A stretch of DNA of 64,000 nucleotides, taken from NCBI RefSeq assembly GCF_051622035.1, contig NC_135367.1, positions 7,910,501 to 7,974,500 of the forward strand, given 5' to 3'. This DNA comes from Arctopsyche grandis. Lineage: Eukaryota > Arthropoda > Insecta > Trichoptera > Hydropsychidae. The notes beneath the pieces are model-generated. The model was not told the DNA's origin. It did not search any database and saw only the letters and a list, made by a program, of their open reading frames with translations. Below, one piece after another: positions 32,760 to 45,694 of the stretch; the stretch's first letter is position 1, and the number at the start of each line of letters is the position of its first letter. The position numbers were made by a program, and so were the translations under genes.

Positions 32760-33819
32760 TGTATCCTGTCTTCACATTCCTTACAATGCAAATACTACAT
32801 ATAATAATTACATTTGCAAAAACAAATTTCGTGAAATACAATCATTTTTATATAGTGGTACAATTTGGCGTTATGTACTACCAAGTGGTACGCGAGTCAA
32901 AAAAGGTTGGGAAACGCTGACATATACAATAACTTAAAGTGTGTGTGTGGTATAAATTCAAAAGATAATCAACTGATTTAACTGATGATATTTGATATAC
33001 ATAATTTATTTTATCATATTTGTTTAACGTTCAGTATCTAGTTTTGATCATAAATGTTGTAAACGCTTTATTTATTTCTCTTGTAACATATTATACCTAC
33101 ATATATATAACCTTATTTAATATTCACTTAAATATCTACAATAGCGTAAAGTCTTATTTCTATGTGTATGTATAAACATCTTGTAGAAATGTTAGGCGTT
33201 AACATAATATGGTTGCATGTTGTAAATAACGAATAGTATTTTTTAAATTCGTAAATACCTAGATGTATGTAAATACCAGCTAAAGTTTCACAAATGGCCT
33301 TAGGTTTTTTCAGAGCTTAGTACAGTGACACGTGAACATACATATGTATATGTATGTATATATGTACATTAGGCTGGAGTGAAAAACGCGAATTTTAGAT
33401 TGACATCGATGGACCGAGTGGAAAATTTTCGTCGTATCAAGGGAACGTTAATTAAAAAAAATATTTGGTTTTATTCAATGGTCCTGTGTCTTCAACCAAT
33501 CGATTTATCTCGACAAAATTTTCGTACAAAACAGTTTTTTCATATCCATATATATATTTAGAGAACAGTTTAGATTATTTTAAAAATTAAAAAAAAAACG
33601 CTCAATACCCACTTATTGAAGTTTATTTGGGTCGATTATGATAAGTTTTGACGAGAATTCAAACTCGTCGTTTCGCTCGAAAATCCCCAAGCAAAGCGCA
33701 CCGTGCTCGCAATCGGTGATTGTATGTGGGAAACGTTATTTTCAGAAAATTTACATTTTTTGTTCCCGTGATTATTTATGCATTTACCTTTATTTGAATT
33801 TTTCAGCTTCATTCAAGGT
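32760..33819. other. intergenic spacer, protease cluster
   Basis: AT-rich. 33278-33400 contains the cluster-specific intergenic repeat (AGCTAAAGTTTCACAAATGGCC, GTACATTAGGCTGGAGTGAA). Short frames at 32755-32937 and 33379-33844 have no recognised domain. Confidence 0.4.
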
Positions 33820-34427
33820 CAGGAATCCAAACGCGCGCGATTAAGTCGAAAAAATTCTAAGAAATCTACTTAAACAAAACATCGACTGCACCAGCATCTA
33901 CATACATATAATACATACATAGTTTCGTAAAACAATTTCAAAGTTTGAATAAAAATTTTGATGAAATAGATCAAAATTTTATATTTAATTTACCGAGTAT
34001 TTGTCTGAAATACCCGGTTATCGAGTACCCTACAAAAGGCCGAGTACATCCGAGTATCGAGTACTCGGATTGGAAACTCTAATGTACATTCATATGTATA
34101 GGGCAAAATAAAACTAGGAGTCTTTTATAATAATCTTGTGTTGTACCCGATGACATATTATGTTATTAAATAATAATAAAAAAATGTGTCGGCTCGATCC
34201 GTACCTTTTACCTTTTATATAATATTTATATTTAATGGTTAAATATGAAAAAAGGTAAAAACTACCTACCTACATAGTAGGTAGTAAATAAATTTTCAAT
34301 AAATGGCGGTAAATTCTCTGCCAAAAGGAAACATTGGTAGCAAATAGTATATATAGATGTTTTTTTCTTTTATTATTGTACTTTCTTACTGAAGGGCCAA
34401 ATTCGATATTTTATATGAGTCGGCGGG

Positions 34428-34431
<4 letters not shown>

Positions 34432-34523
<92 letters not shown>
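34432..34523. repeat. (TA)n microsatellite, left side of RTE
   Basis: About 45 uninterrupted TA units abut the (CAT)n tail of the RTE LINE. Tyr/Ile-alternating pseudo-frames across it are artefacts. Confidence 0.95.
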
Positions 34524-36614
<2,091 letters not shown>

Positions 36615-36677
36615 TTATACATACATGTATGTGTGCGTTAAATAACTACAATAAAACAAATTAATAAGGTTAAAATT

Positions 36678-37700
36678 TTAATGACAATGATTAAGTTGTT
36701 TAATTTCTTTCGACATTTTCTGTATATCAGGTTTAAATTTGGTAGTAGAAATTTTTAAAACTGCCTGTAAGTGTTTATCTGTAATGCTTGATCTTAAGGA
36801 GCTTTTATTTAAATTAATTACGGAAAATGTCTGCTCACATACATATATGTATGTATATGTCGATCCGAAAATGAACAACATTTTTCTCGCAGTCTTTAAT
36901 TTTTCCGAATCTTTCAGAATTCAGGGAATTATAAAATTTGCAGATTTCTTCACGGCGGTATAAATCTTTCAGATCTGTATCGCACTGTAAATCTAAAATT
37001 TTCAGTTGTAGTTTACTCGGAATGTTGTTAACATTTGCTAAAAACGGATCACGGGTTATTGCTAGGCTGTTTTCAATTACTCGGAAGTCACTTAAAGCTT
37101 TGATGATGTCTCCGTATTTTTTAATTTTACTTTCATCAATATTTAATGATCTCAGTGTTGGGAAGTGATCCAGTTTCTTAATTAATATTTGACGTTAAAA
37201 CAGTTGGAGTTTTAAATTAAATGCATTCAAGCTTTTTATCGAATCGTGAGCATATACATTTTTACCCTGTAAAATGCAGTTGAAAGTGTTCAGGTGTGTC
37301 CAAAGTAAAAGCAAAATCACAAAGCCAGTCATTGATAGTGAATTCAGGAAAATCAGTTAAATGTTTCATTTCTAAAAATAAAATGATATCATCCTTTAAT
37401 TTCCCACACTCTTTGAAGTACTTTCCCTAAACTTTACCATCGAATATGGCTGTGAAAAGGAATATCTGTGTACTCTGCATCAAGATCTTCAAGAAAGCTG
37501 ATATATTGTCTGTGTTTCACTACCCGTGTTGGCCAGTCGAAAGATACTCACAAAATGGTCAAAAAAGGCTTAGGGATTATTTTTATGATTTAATACCTGG
37601 CGAATGGATGGTTCACAATAGAATTACCATGAATTTAGGTAAAAAAAGTCCACTTTGTAGGACTTCCCGCGCTAATTCGAATCGCACGAATTGCAGATAA
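36678..37700 (-). pseudogene. hAT transposase remnant (GTF2IRD2/ZBED-like)
   Basis: The minus strand reads NIDESKIKKYGDIIKALSDF, DPFLANVNNIPSKLQLKILD and LQCDTDLKDLY between about 37160 and 36950. Then come FGSTY and CEQTFSVINLNKSSLRSSIT with KHLQAVLKISTT (36880-36710), the hAT C-terminal dimerisation region. Between FGSTY and CEQ there is an extra run coding TYIYV, produced by an ACATACATATATGTATGTAT microsatellite inside the gene. Many stops interrupt the upstream part. Non-functional. Confidence 0.8.
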
Positions 37701-38148
37701 GACTATCCGCACACAACCCAACCCCGTGACAAGTCACAAGTTGATAAATGTGATTGCATTATAATAAATTATACTCACGGATACATTATAATACATGGGA
37801 TTGTATTATAATCACTTCACGGATATATTAAAAAAATGAATAAACACTATTTTAAAAAAATTGAAGGAAAATAAGTTATTTGGAAATAATCACGCGGGCC
37901 GCATGGAATTGCGTGGCGGGCCGTAGTTTGCCCAGGCCTGGTATATACGTTTTGGCAGTGGTTTACATATGTATGTCGAATCGAAACGACTATTATATTA
38001 CGGCGAGTGTATCTCAAACAGACACATAGAATAGCGAAATTATATATTATACATGATGTTGAATTTTCTTCAAATGTTGGCGGTTTGAAATTAATTAAAG
38101 CATCAAATAAGTGTGTTAGTTTATAAATGTTTATTGATTAAAATTTAT

Positions 38149-38295
38149 CGTATATACTATATCGTATATACTATATCGTATATACTATATCGTATATACT
38201 ATATCGTATATACTATATCGTATATACTATATCGTATATACTATATCGTATATACTATATCGTATATACTATATCGTATATACTATATCGTATCG
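38149..38295. repeat. 14-bp minisatellite downstream of protease gene 3
   Basis: About ten copies of CGTATATACTATAT. The equivalent place in copy B (46250-46270) has no array, so expansion happened after duplication. Confidence 0.9.
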
Positions 38296-38373
38296 TATAT
38301 CGTATTTAATTTATAAATATTTATCGTACATAGTAAGTTGAAGACAATTACATAAATTTAAATGAAGAGTTAT

Positions 38374-39840
38374 TTACACTCCAGTCAAGCTTTTAATCCA
38401 GTCTCGTACTGATGAAATCCTAGCGAAGATTCCAGGAATATTGGGCAACTCGCAACTGTATCCACCGGATACCAAACCGTATTGCACTCCATTTTGAACA
38501 GCTGGACCACCGGAATCACCCTAAAAAATTAAAACGGTTACATATTTATATAACACACATGAAAATCCGAGCATTATGTAAAGCAAACTCACGAAGCAAG
38601 CGCTCAACCCTCCTTGTAGGGTTCCACCCAAGCAAATTTGCCTTGCCGTAATGAACGAGTAAGTACGTCTGCAAGTATCTTGATTGACAACTGGAAGATT
38701 AGCCTCCCTCAGATTGATTGGAAGACCGCTGGCCGATTCCTAGACGATTTAATAACGGATTAAAATTTAGTTTTGTATATGTAATTTGATACAAATCAAT
38801 ATTGATTCAGTTTGACTTACAGATGTGACTCCCCATCCAGATACAGTGACCTGACTTCCATCGGCAGGATTGCTGCCAGATGTCAATGGAATGATGGCTA
38901 CGTTAGCTCCGAGTATGATATCTTGATTTAGAGTTACTACAGCGAAGTCATAGTCCAAAGTGTCCATGTTGTAGCTTGGATGAGGTGTGAAAGAGCTTAC
39001 TTTCACTACTTGTCCACCACTGTTGTAAGAGGTCGAACCGACTCGAGCATACAAAGATCCCAAGCTGGTTCCTCTATGGTTTAAAATTACCCTTTAAACT
39101 GGGATTATTATACATACATATATGTATGTAAAGATTTATTGAAAAAACAAACAGCTTACGGATTGCAATGAGCTGCAGATAAGAGGTACTTGGTGCTGAT
39201 GATGGAAGCTCCGCAGGTATGGGAGTATGAGCTTCCCGACAAGTATTGAAGAGATGCTTGGTATGGTCTTCTTTGGATCGAGGATTCAATTCCTCCTACG
39301 ATCCTACCGAAGCCATATGCGCTGAGCAAAAATTTAAAATACAAATAATATTGTTACGTACGCCGCGGATTGAGCGAATTGCACTTAGACCAACGGATAT
39401 CTGTTATCGGATTAACTAAATGCATACACTTACTTCCAAGGATTATATCTGGACTCTAAGTGCATTTAGGCTAAACAATGACCGTTATTAGTTATTTCTC
39501 AGAATCGGTAAGGAGAGACCCAATGTCGTGGAAATACATATCCGAATACGTGACTATACAACAGGTTAACAGATTAGGCGTCCTGAGAGATCTACCCTTT
39601 ATAAGGCGGTACGTAGGCGATATCATGTCATTCTGGACTGAGCACTGCCAGTGCGTTTATCTCCTGAATCATCAATAAATGCTGTGAAACGACTGTTGGC
39701 CTTTTACTTGGATCCTCCACCCACCCCTACGCAACAATATTAACTGAATTCTGTATTATATTAATTTCTAATTGGATTAATTGCAACTTACGCGCAGCGC
39801 ACAACACAACGAAGAGCCCGATTAGTTCGATTGCGACCAT
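38374..39840 (-). CDS. S1 serine protease (gene 3), splice site damaged
   Basis: Ancestral exons: 39792-39840, 39160-39331, 38821-39073, 38593-38739 and 38374-38520 (768 bases, 255 residues if spliced as in gene 4). Signal [44 protein letters not shown] and GDSGGP are all present, with Ser at the S1-pocket position (LSACF). However, the intron-1 acceptor, AAAG|TTTTGCCC in gene 4, reads AAATTTTTGCTC here, so AG is lost at 39332-39333. The next AG is 10 bases into the exon and would shift the frame. Intron 1 also holds a 385-bp solo LTR at 39352-39736, close to that acceptor. Other splice sites are intact (donors GTAAGT, GTAAGC, GTAAGT, GTGAGT). It is probably a recent pseudogene or a mis-spliced gene, unless another upstream acceptor is used. 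Confidence 0.8.
39352..39736 (+). mobile_element. solo LTR, gypsy-like family A (copy 2), in intron 1 of gene 3
   Basis: TGTTACGTACGCCGCGG at the start and CCACCCCTACGCAACA at the end, 385 bp, with 4-bp ATAT repeats at 39348-39351 and 39737-39740. Gene 4 has the empty site (ATAATATTTACTG), which proves insertion after duplication. The LTR lies antisense to the protease gene and brings its own AATAAA. Confidence 0.9.
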
Positions 39841-39886
39841 CTTGACGATCAAACCCGTCCGATATGTTCGATATGATTTTACCCCG

Positions 39887-39894
39887 TTTATATA
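39887..39894 (-). promoter_or_regulatory. TATA box of protease gene 3
   Basis: The minus strand reads CATATATAAACGGGG, about 47-54 bases upstream of the ATG at 39840. The same block (ATATATAAACGGGGTAAA) lies upstream of gene 4, so the proximal promoter was duplicated intact. Confidence 0.55.
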
Positions 39895-40289
39895 TGATTG
39901 TGAATCAGATTTCATCATTGCCATAATCTCATTTAAAACACTTATCACTTACTATGGCAATCACTTTATCCCTAATTAAATAGAACAATTCCAATCGCAA
40001 ACAATACAAAAATATACGTATTGACGTAGTGTTTCATTATTACATACATTTCACGGGCTGAAAACCAGACTAGTACAAGTGACATTTAAAAAAAAACTGG
40101 TTTTAGTGCAAAAATAATAGCATTTCATATATTCCTTATTGCGCCAAAGAGATCGAAGTGAATTATCGATAATAACGCCATTTATGAGCGAATGTGTCAA
40201 GTGACGTTATATGAAGCTAACAAATGTTGTATGAACTGATACAATTGTCGAAAAGGGCGTTCGATAGTTGACAGGGGTGACATTATCAA

Positions 40290-41650
40290 TGGATTTTAAT
40301 ATTTTTACAAATGATAGTGACGATTCTGTTGCAGGTACGTGTGAACTGTATACTTATCTTCGTTTTGGCAAAAATTTTTTGTAAGAAAATAATGTAAAAT
40401 CGGTTCAAAATATATATACATATATAATCATAAACATGATATAACCTCTCATTCATACAATTTTGTATGAAGTTTGTTTGCAATACTTCAAATTGTCAAA
40501 AATATCGCAAAAGTGTTTTTTTTTAGCTCAATTTTTTTTTAATGAATATTTATATTATATTCTCCTAATTTTATATGAATTTAATTATGCGCAAAAATTT
40601 ATGAATTACCTTTTTGGGGATTTTATTCGAGATATCAGTTTGACTAATGATTTTGTGATTTTTTTAGATGCAACATGGGTACCAGATGACCGTAATTTGT
40701 CTGTTTCTGCAACAGATGGGTCTTGCAGTGTTAGTGGAGCCCTGGATTCGCAGACTTCTTTAACCAATGTGGTGTCAGCAACTGAAAATAACAATTAAGA
40801 AATTCCTTCTGATGTTCCAATCCGATCACGCAAGAGAAAGAGAGACCCTATAAACTGGAAAAAAACATAAGGAAACAAAAGCGCAACTCAGGAATGGAGT
40901 ATGTGTCTTCGAAGGGGGTTACAGTTCCAGGCAAAACTTTATCAGCATTTGACCACAAATGTCGATACCAGTGTGATTTGTTTACTGAAGATGAACGTAA
41001 GCTTTTACATAGCAAATTTGGGAAATTAGGTAACTGTGAAGCCCAGACAAATTTTATCCGCTATGGCCTATGCCATATTGATAAGAAAAAGAAAAGTACA
41101 GAAATTTACATAAATTCTAAAAGGACACGCAAAGACTTTTTTTTGGAAACTCTAACAAATTCTAAAATGAGGTTCACATATGCAGCTTTTTCACAGAAAC
41201 CCTTGGACGGTACTTTTATAACAGACAACCGTGGCAAGCATGCACCACGAAATAGAATTACAGAAGATAAGCTTTTGGAAGTGAGAGCACATATTAACAG
41301 TTTTCCTAGGTTTAAGAGTCACTATTCACGTGAAAGTGAATAGTGACTCTTAAACTCTTATCAGTAACAAAAATGTACTCTCTGTATAAAGATAAAATTA
41401 CATCTGACGGTGGACAAATTGTCACCTTAGAATTTACCTAAGAGGATTTAGCACAAATTTTAATTAAGCATTTTACAAACTTCGAAGCGATACATGCAAC
41501 ATATGCGATAGACAGGAAAATATTTATAAAATTGAAAACGATTTGGAAAAAAAAGCAGTAATAAAACAACAAAAAGACGATAATTTTTCTGAAGTTGAAC
41601 GAATACATTGTGCAAAAAAACTATAATTATTATAGTTTATAATTCCCAAA
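40290..41650 (+). pseudogene. transposase-like gene with an intron, pseudogenised
   Basis: A first exon (40290 to about 40335) reads MDFNIFTNDSDDSVA and ends at a GTACGT donor. A second begins after TTTTTTTAG near 40667 and reads ATWVPDDRNLSVSATDGS. After a TAA (40797) and a lost base in an A7 run (near 40860) the protein continues as KRKRDPINWKK, SGMEYVSSKG, CRYQCDLFTEDERKLLHSKF, DNRGKHAPRN and FPRFKSHYSR to a stop at 41341. Beyond, SDTCNICDR-like residues appear near 41487-41515 with more breaks. The order basic KR..PENW-like region, Cys pair, RGKH, SHY.R, then a CxxC is shared by a large group of animal repeat-encoded proteins I associate with DDE-type transposons. I cannot name the superfamily. 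Not functional. Confidence 0.6.
41311..41354. repeat. perfect 19-bp hairpin inside the pseudogene
   Basis: TTTAAGAGTCACTATTCAC (41311-41329) and its exact complement (41336-41354) flank the loop GTGAAA. The right arm introduces the TAG at 41341. The arms are perfect although the surrounding gene is decayed. Confidence 0.85.
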
Positions 41651-42649
41651 AATCTATAATTATTATGAACCACAGGGTTTATATTTTTAGATTTTTGCGA
41701 GTCATAGTGGTATAAGTGATTTTATTTTTAATTTTGTGAGATAAATAATTATTGTATTTAACACTTTTCATGTCAGAAGTATTTTATTACGTAAGGATTA
41801 TATACATATGTATGCGGCCAGGCCATGCCAGGAATCCAAACACGCGCGATTAAGTCGAAAAAATTCTAAGAAATCTACTTTAACAAAACATCGACTGCAC
41901 CAACATCTACATACATAGTTTCGTAAAACAATTCCATAGTTTGAAAATATTGGATCAAAATTTTTATATTTAATTTTATTATTATCCGAGTATTTGTCTG
42001 AAATACCCAGTTATCGAGTACCCTAAAAAAGGCCGAGTACTCGAGTACTCGGATTGGAAACTCTAATGTACATTCATATTGTATAATGCTATTATAATAA
42101 ACGAATGTTGTACCAGATGACATATCATCGCATGGGTGTTGGCATATTATGTTATTAAATAATAAAAAAATAAATAAAAAAAATGTGTCGGTTCGATCCG
42201 CACCTTTTACCTTTAATACCATTTAAATATATTTAATGTAAGATTTATATTTAATTGTTTAATATGAAAACAGGTAACAACTACCTACCTACCTACCTAC
42301 CTATATGTAAACAATATAAAACACCAATAGAAATGTTGCGTAGGGGTGGGTGGAGGATCCAAGTAAAAGGCCAAAGTCGTTTCACAGCATTTATTGATGA
42401 TTAAGGAGATACAGTGCTCCGTCCAGAACGTCTTGATATCGCCTAAGTACCACCTTATAATGGTCCGTACGCACCAAACCAATGACGATTTTGGGCCAAC
42501 TTTTAAAACCAGTAGCGTACAAAATATCGAAATAAAAATTAAATAAAAAAATTGAAATTAAATATCAAAATTAAGCTAACGAGCGAGATTGAGCTAAAAT
42601 TAGATCATCGTTGATGTTTTGAATTACAACAATGTTTTGAATTACGACG

Positions 42650-44040
42650 ATATTTTTTTATTTTTTATTTATTTATTTAACATATTAGCCACAGTGACAT
42701 TACAGAGATCTCCAACGCGTCACTGTGGCCGGTCATTCAGTAATAATAACATGATAACAGTAATAATAACTTATAATAATAACAATATTAACACAACATC
42801 ATTAAAATCATAAAATCATAAAAAAAAGAAAAAACATAGATAAAGTAATAACAATCATTAATATTTATACTAGGCAAAATCAACCACTGGCATTCCTCAA
42901 CAACCACTCAACCAGATTAGTATATTTTATATTGAAGAGGTCAATTTCACCAGAAATCCTGTTAAGCAGATATATCGCTCTAGATATAGGAGCCGTTGAC
43001 AACATATTTGTGCGAGCCACAGGAGGAATAAACAAATCACGATTTCTCAAGTTCCTGAATTTACAAGGTGCATTAAACCTAAATTCCTTTAGAACCTGAC
43101 GATTGTGTATTATCCCATTCAACAGCTTAAAAAAGTGTCTTCCCAGTAACATATTCCGACGAGACTCCAATGAGTTGAAACCTAACGCCCCTAATAGGAA
43201 TGCACTAGGATATAGTGATCTTTTATGTATTGTCTGGCCACAGTGTCATATTGGGGTGACCTGTAAAGACTCTGTGGTATACTTGTATATTAAAATAAAT
43301 AAATAAATATAGCCAAGGATAATAACCATACTGTTTCAAATAAAGATATCTGAGAAACCGTTTTTGGATTCTCTCAATCTTCAATAAATGAGTTATATGG
43401 GTTGGATTCCATATAATAGAAGAAAATTCTAGAATACTACGTACTAAAGATTCATAAAGAATTTTAAGCACCAACGTACTCTGGAAAGGTTTGCTAACTC
43501 TTAGTAAGAATCCCAGCATTTTTGTTGCACGCAAACAAATATTGTCTATGTGTCGTTTAAATTGAAAATTATTCGAGAACAAGACCCCCAAATCACAATA
43601 TTCATCTACAAACTTTAATTCAACACCACTTAGGCGATATGGATAAATCAAGCGATTTGAAGATCTTGTCACATTGAGAACACAGCATTTTTGAATGCTA
43701 AAAAATAATTTATTATCGACAGACCAACTTGACAGCGCATCTATGTAAGTCCAATTGGAGAAGGGCTGCGTCACTATGAGACTTAACTGTCTTAAAAAGC
43801 TTAAGGTCATCGGCGAATAAAAGATAGTCTGAATACTTAATTATTTTTGAGATGTTATTAATGTAAATTAAAAAGAATCATGCACAGAGTCGTCATGCCA
43901 GGTTTCCGTTAGTACCAGGATGTCAGCACATTGAATAGCCGAGTTAGAACCTAATTCATCCAGTTTAGATTTAAGGCCTCGTACATTTTGATAGAAAATG
44001 CTTATATTATGCATTACAACCAGAGAAATATTATAATTAC
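42650..44040 (-). mobile_element. LINE with internal deletion (EN start joined to RT end)
   Basis: On the minus strand 44012-43862 encodes the endonuclease start: ISIFYQNVRGLKSKLDELGS and ADILVLTETWHDDS. It is followed at once (from about 43858) by FLIYINN, FADDLKLF (RT active site) and, after a frame break near 43740-43760, LSSWSVDNKLFFSIQKCCVL, LKILYESLVRSILEFSSIIW and IERIQKRFLRYLYLKQYG. The C-terminus (HFFKLLNGII, NRISGEIDLF) and the hairpin type B tail with AAATAAATAAATA follow to 42655. Most of EN and the front of RT are missing, so this is an internally deleted copy. Confidence 0.75.
43222..43310 (+). mobile_element. LINE/SINE 3' tail inserted in the LINE relic
   Basis: On the plus strand GGCCACAGTGTCATATTGGGG, CTGTAAAGACTCTGTGG, TATATTAAAATAAATAAATAA is a hairpin-plus-A tail lying in opposite orientation to the surrounding LINE. 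It breaks that LINE between KQYGYY and the AFLLGA-like segment. It is a small 5'-truncated insertion, the innermost level of the nest. Confidence 0.6.
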
Positions 44041-44199
44041 GAGCGAAAAAAACCTTGTTATTGTTTCTTATAAGTCGTCACGATACACCAATGTGTTTCG
44101 CCGTCGATGAAATATTTAACAAAAAAAATGTCGGTGATTTGTCAAAGGGTTTTTTTTTCTTTCGTCGAAATAAAATTAATAATCACATAAATTTATTAA

Positions 44200-44345
44200 T
44201 CCGATAAATTTTACCTCTGAGATGGATTTAATTATTTGATTTATTTCGACGAGAGAAACAATTGAAGACATTATCCGATAAAATTTACCTCTGAAATGAT
44301 TTAATTAATTGATTTATTTCGACGAGAGAAACAATTGAAGACAAA
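44200..44345. repeat. 72-bp tandem duplication
   Basis: Two units share CCGATAAA.TTTACCTCTGA and TTTATTTCGACGAGAGAAAC with AATTGAAGACA at the end. Few differences separate the units, so the duplication is recent. Confidence 0.75.
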
Positions 44346-44822
44346 AAAATTTCCTTTGATAAAACCGACAACGTCTCAGGTTGAAACCATCACTCGGTCA
44401 CCCATACTAACACATGATATATGCTCAGTAACTGCGCATTACGGGGAAGTAAAAATAATAATTCTTTGATTTTTTTTTTCGATCTTAGTGCGTATCTACG
44501 TAAGTCAAAACATCTTCGACAAACAAAAGTCGAGGATTATCTGTATGTGATTGTTGATGATCTAATTTTAGGTCAATCTCGAAAATTTATTTAAATTGGG
44601 CATGTTCTGTTTTAAATTTCAATATTTGATTTTAATTTTAATATATTGATTATAATTTTATTTTGATATTTGAATTTAATTTTAATATAATAATAATATT
44701 TTTAATTTTGATATTTAATTTCAATTTTTAAATTTAATTTTTATTTAGATATTTTGTACGCTACTGGTTTTATCCTGATGGTTAAATCGTTGGACCAAAA
44801 TCATCGTTGGTTTGGTCCGTAC

Positions 44823-45694
44823 TGTTACATTCGTGGGTGATGTGTATTTTGTTGTTATTAATATTTCCGCTGCCACCAAGCGTTTTTGCGGAACGCTACT
44901 CCGTAAATAAAACTCACTTTATTTTATAAGATGATTATCTTCTTTAATAGTAGTAAGTATACACGAGATTAGTTAGTATTACACGTTACTAGTTAGTAGT
45001 TTACTAGTTAAGTCGTCTAATCGCGAGTCACTAGTTAGACGGTTCAATTGTAAGTCAGTGATTAGTAAGAGACGGTTCGGTTGTAAGTTAGACGGTTCGA
45101 TCGCAAGTGATAAGTAAGAGACGGCTCAATCGCAAGTGACCTTCCATATGTTTAACATCAGTATATATTTAATAGGCGTAACAATTTGGACCAATCATAG
45201 TTCGTGATAAAATAGGGGGGAACTCGAGTTAAGTAAAACAATATCTTAAGACTTTAATACTTTGACCCTTGAGTGTATCGAGAAATGGTTTTCACACAAT
45301 TAGTTACGCAGCTTTAAAAGGGTTTTTGAGGGAATACGATTCGAGTCGACTCGTGTGAAAAATGCTGGTAAACTAATTAAAGACAATATTTTTAGTGTTT
45401 GCATATGTATCCCTTGAGGGTAGATTTCACGCAATTCGTTGTGCGGATTAAGAGTCGTGAGAATAATGCAGAAAAGCGATAAAGTTAGTTGAAAAACGAT
45501 ATTTTTAGTGTTAACATATGTGTCTTGAATGTATCGAGAAATGGTTGAGTAGAAGCACGCAATTTGTTGTGCAGGCTTAAGAAGGGCTTTGATATTTTTG
45601 GGGGAAACATGATTCGTCTCGCAGATTGATTTAAAGGTCGTGGGAGTAGAATACAGCTAACATAAAACAAATAAAGACTTATGTAGGTGTAACA
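44823..45694. mobile_element. solo LTR, family B, inside the family A LTR
   Basis: 872 bp, beginning TGTTACATTCGTGGG and ending TAGGTGTAACA, i.e. TG..CA with an imperfect 7-bp inverted terminus TGTTACA/TGTAACA. The flanks GTAC and CTAC are an imperfect 4-bp repeat. It contains two internal repeat sets: AGACGGTT(C)..AAGT units (45010-45140) and three roughly 110-bp units with TGTATCGAGAAATGG or ACGCAATT.GTTGTGC (45270-45600). No gag-pol. Confidence 0.6.

Larger units (their letters stand above)
40054..41828 (+). mobile_element. DNA between duplication copies, carrying a transposase-like pseudogene
   Basis: This 1.78-kb block separates copy A from copy B and has no counterpart after copy B. 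It contains the intron-bearing transposase-like pseudogene (40290-41650). Clear terminal inverted repeats could not be identified; CCAGACTAGTACAAGTGACA (40066-40085) is a possible left end. Confidence 0.5.
42471..44813. mobile_element. long-TIR element with 9-bp flanking repeat, hosting a LINE relic
   Basis: Inverted ends: 42474-42615 (ACCAAACCAATGACGATTTT .. AGTAGCGTACAAAATATCG .. CTAAAATTAGATCATCG) pair with 44553-44813 in reverse. A 9-bp direct repeat GGTCCGTAC flanks it (42462-42470 and 44814-44822). Inside are a minus-strand LINE relic (42650-44040) and a 72-bp tandem duplication (44200-44342). No transposase was recognised. The extreme TIR bases are slightly asymmetric, so the border could shift by about 5 bp. 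Confidence 0.65.

Noticed and set aside
37446-37700. 84-codon plus-strand frame
   Set aside because: It lies antisense in the hAT relic; the minus strand gives recognisable hAT transposase nearby.
38113-38316. Tyr/Ile-rich frame
   Set aside because: Translation of the 14-bp minisatellite.
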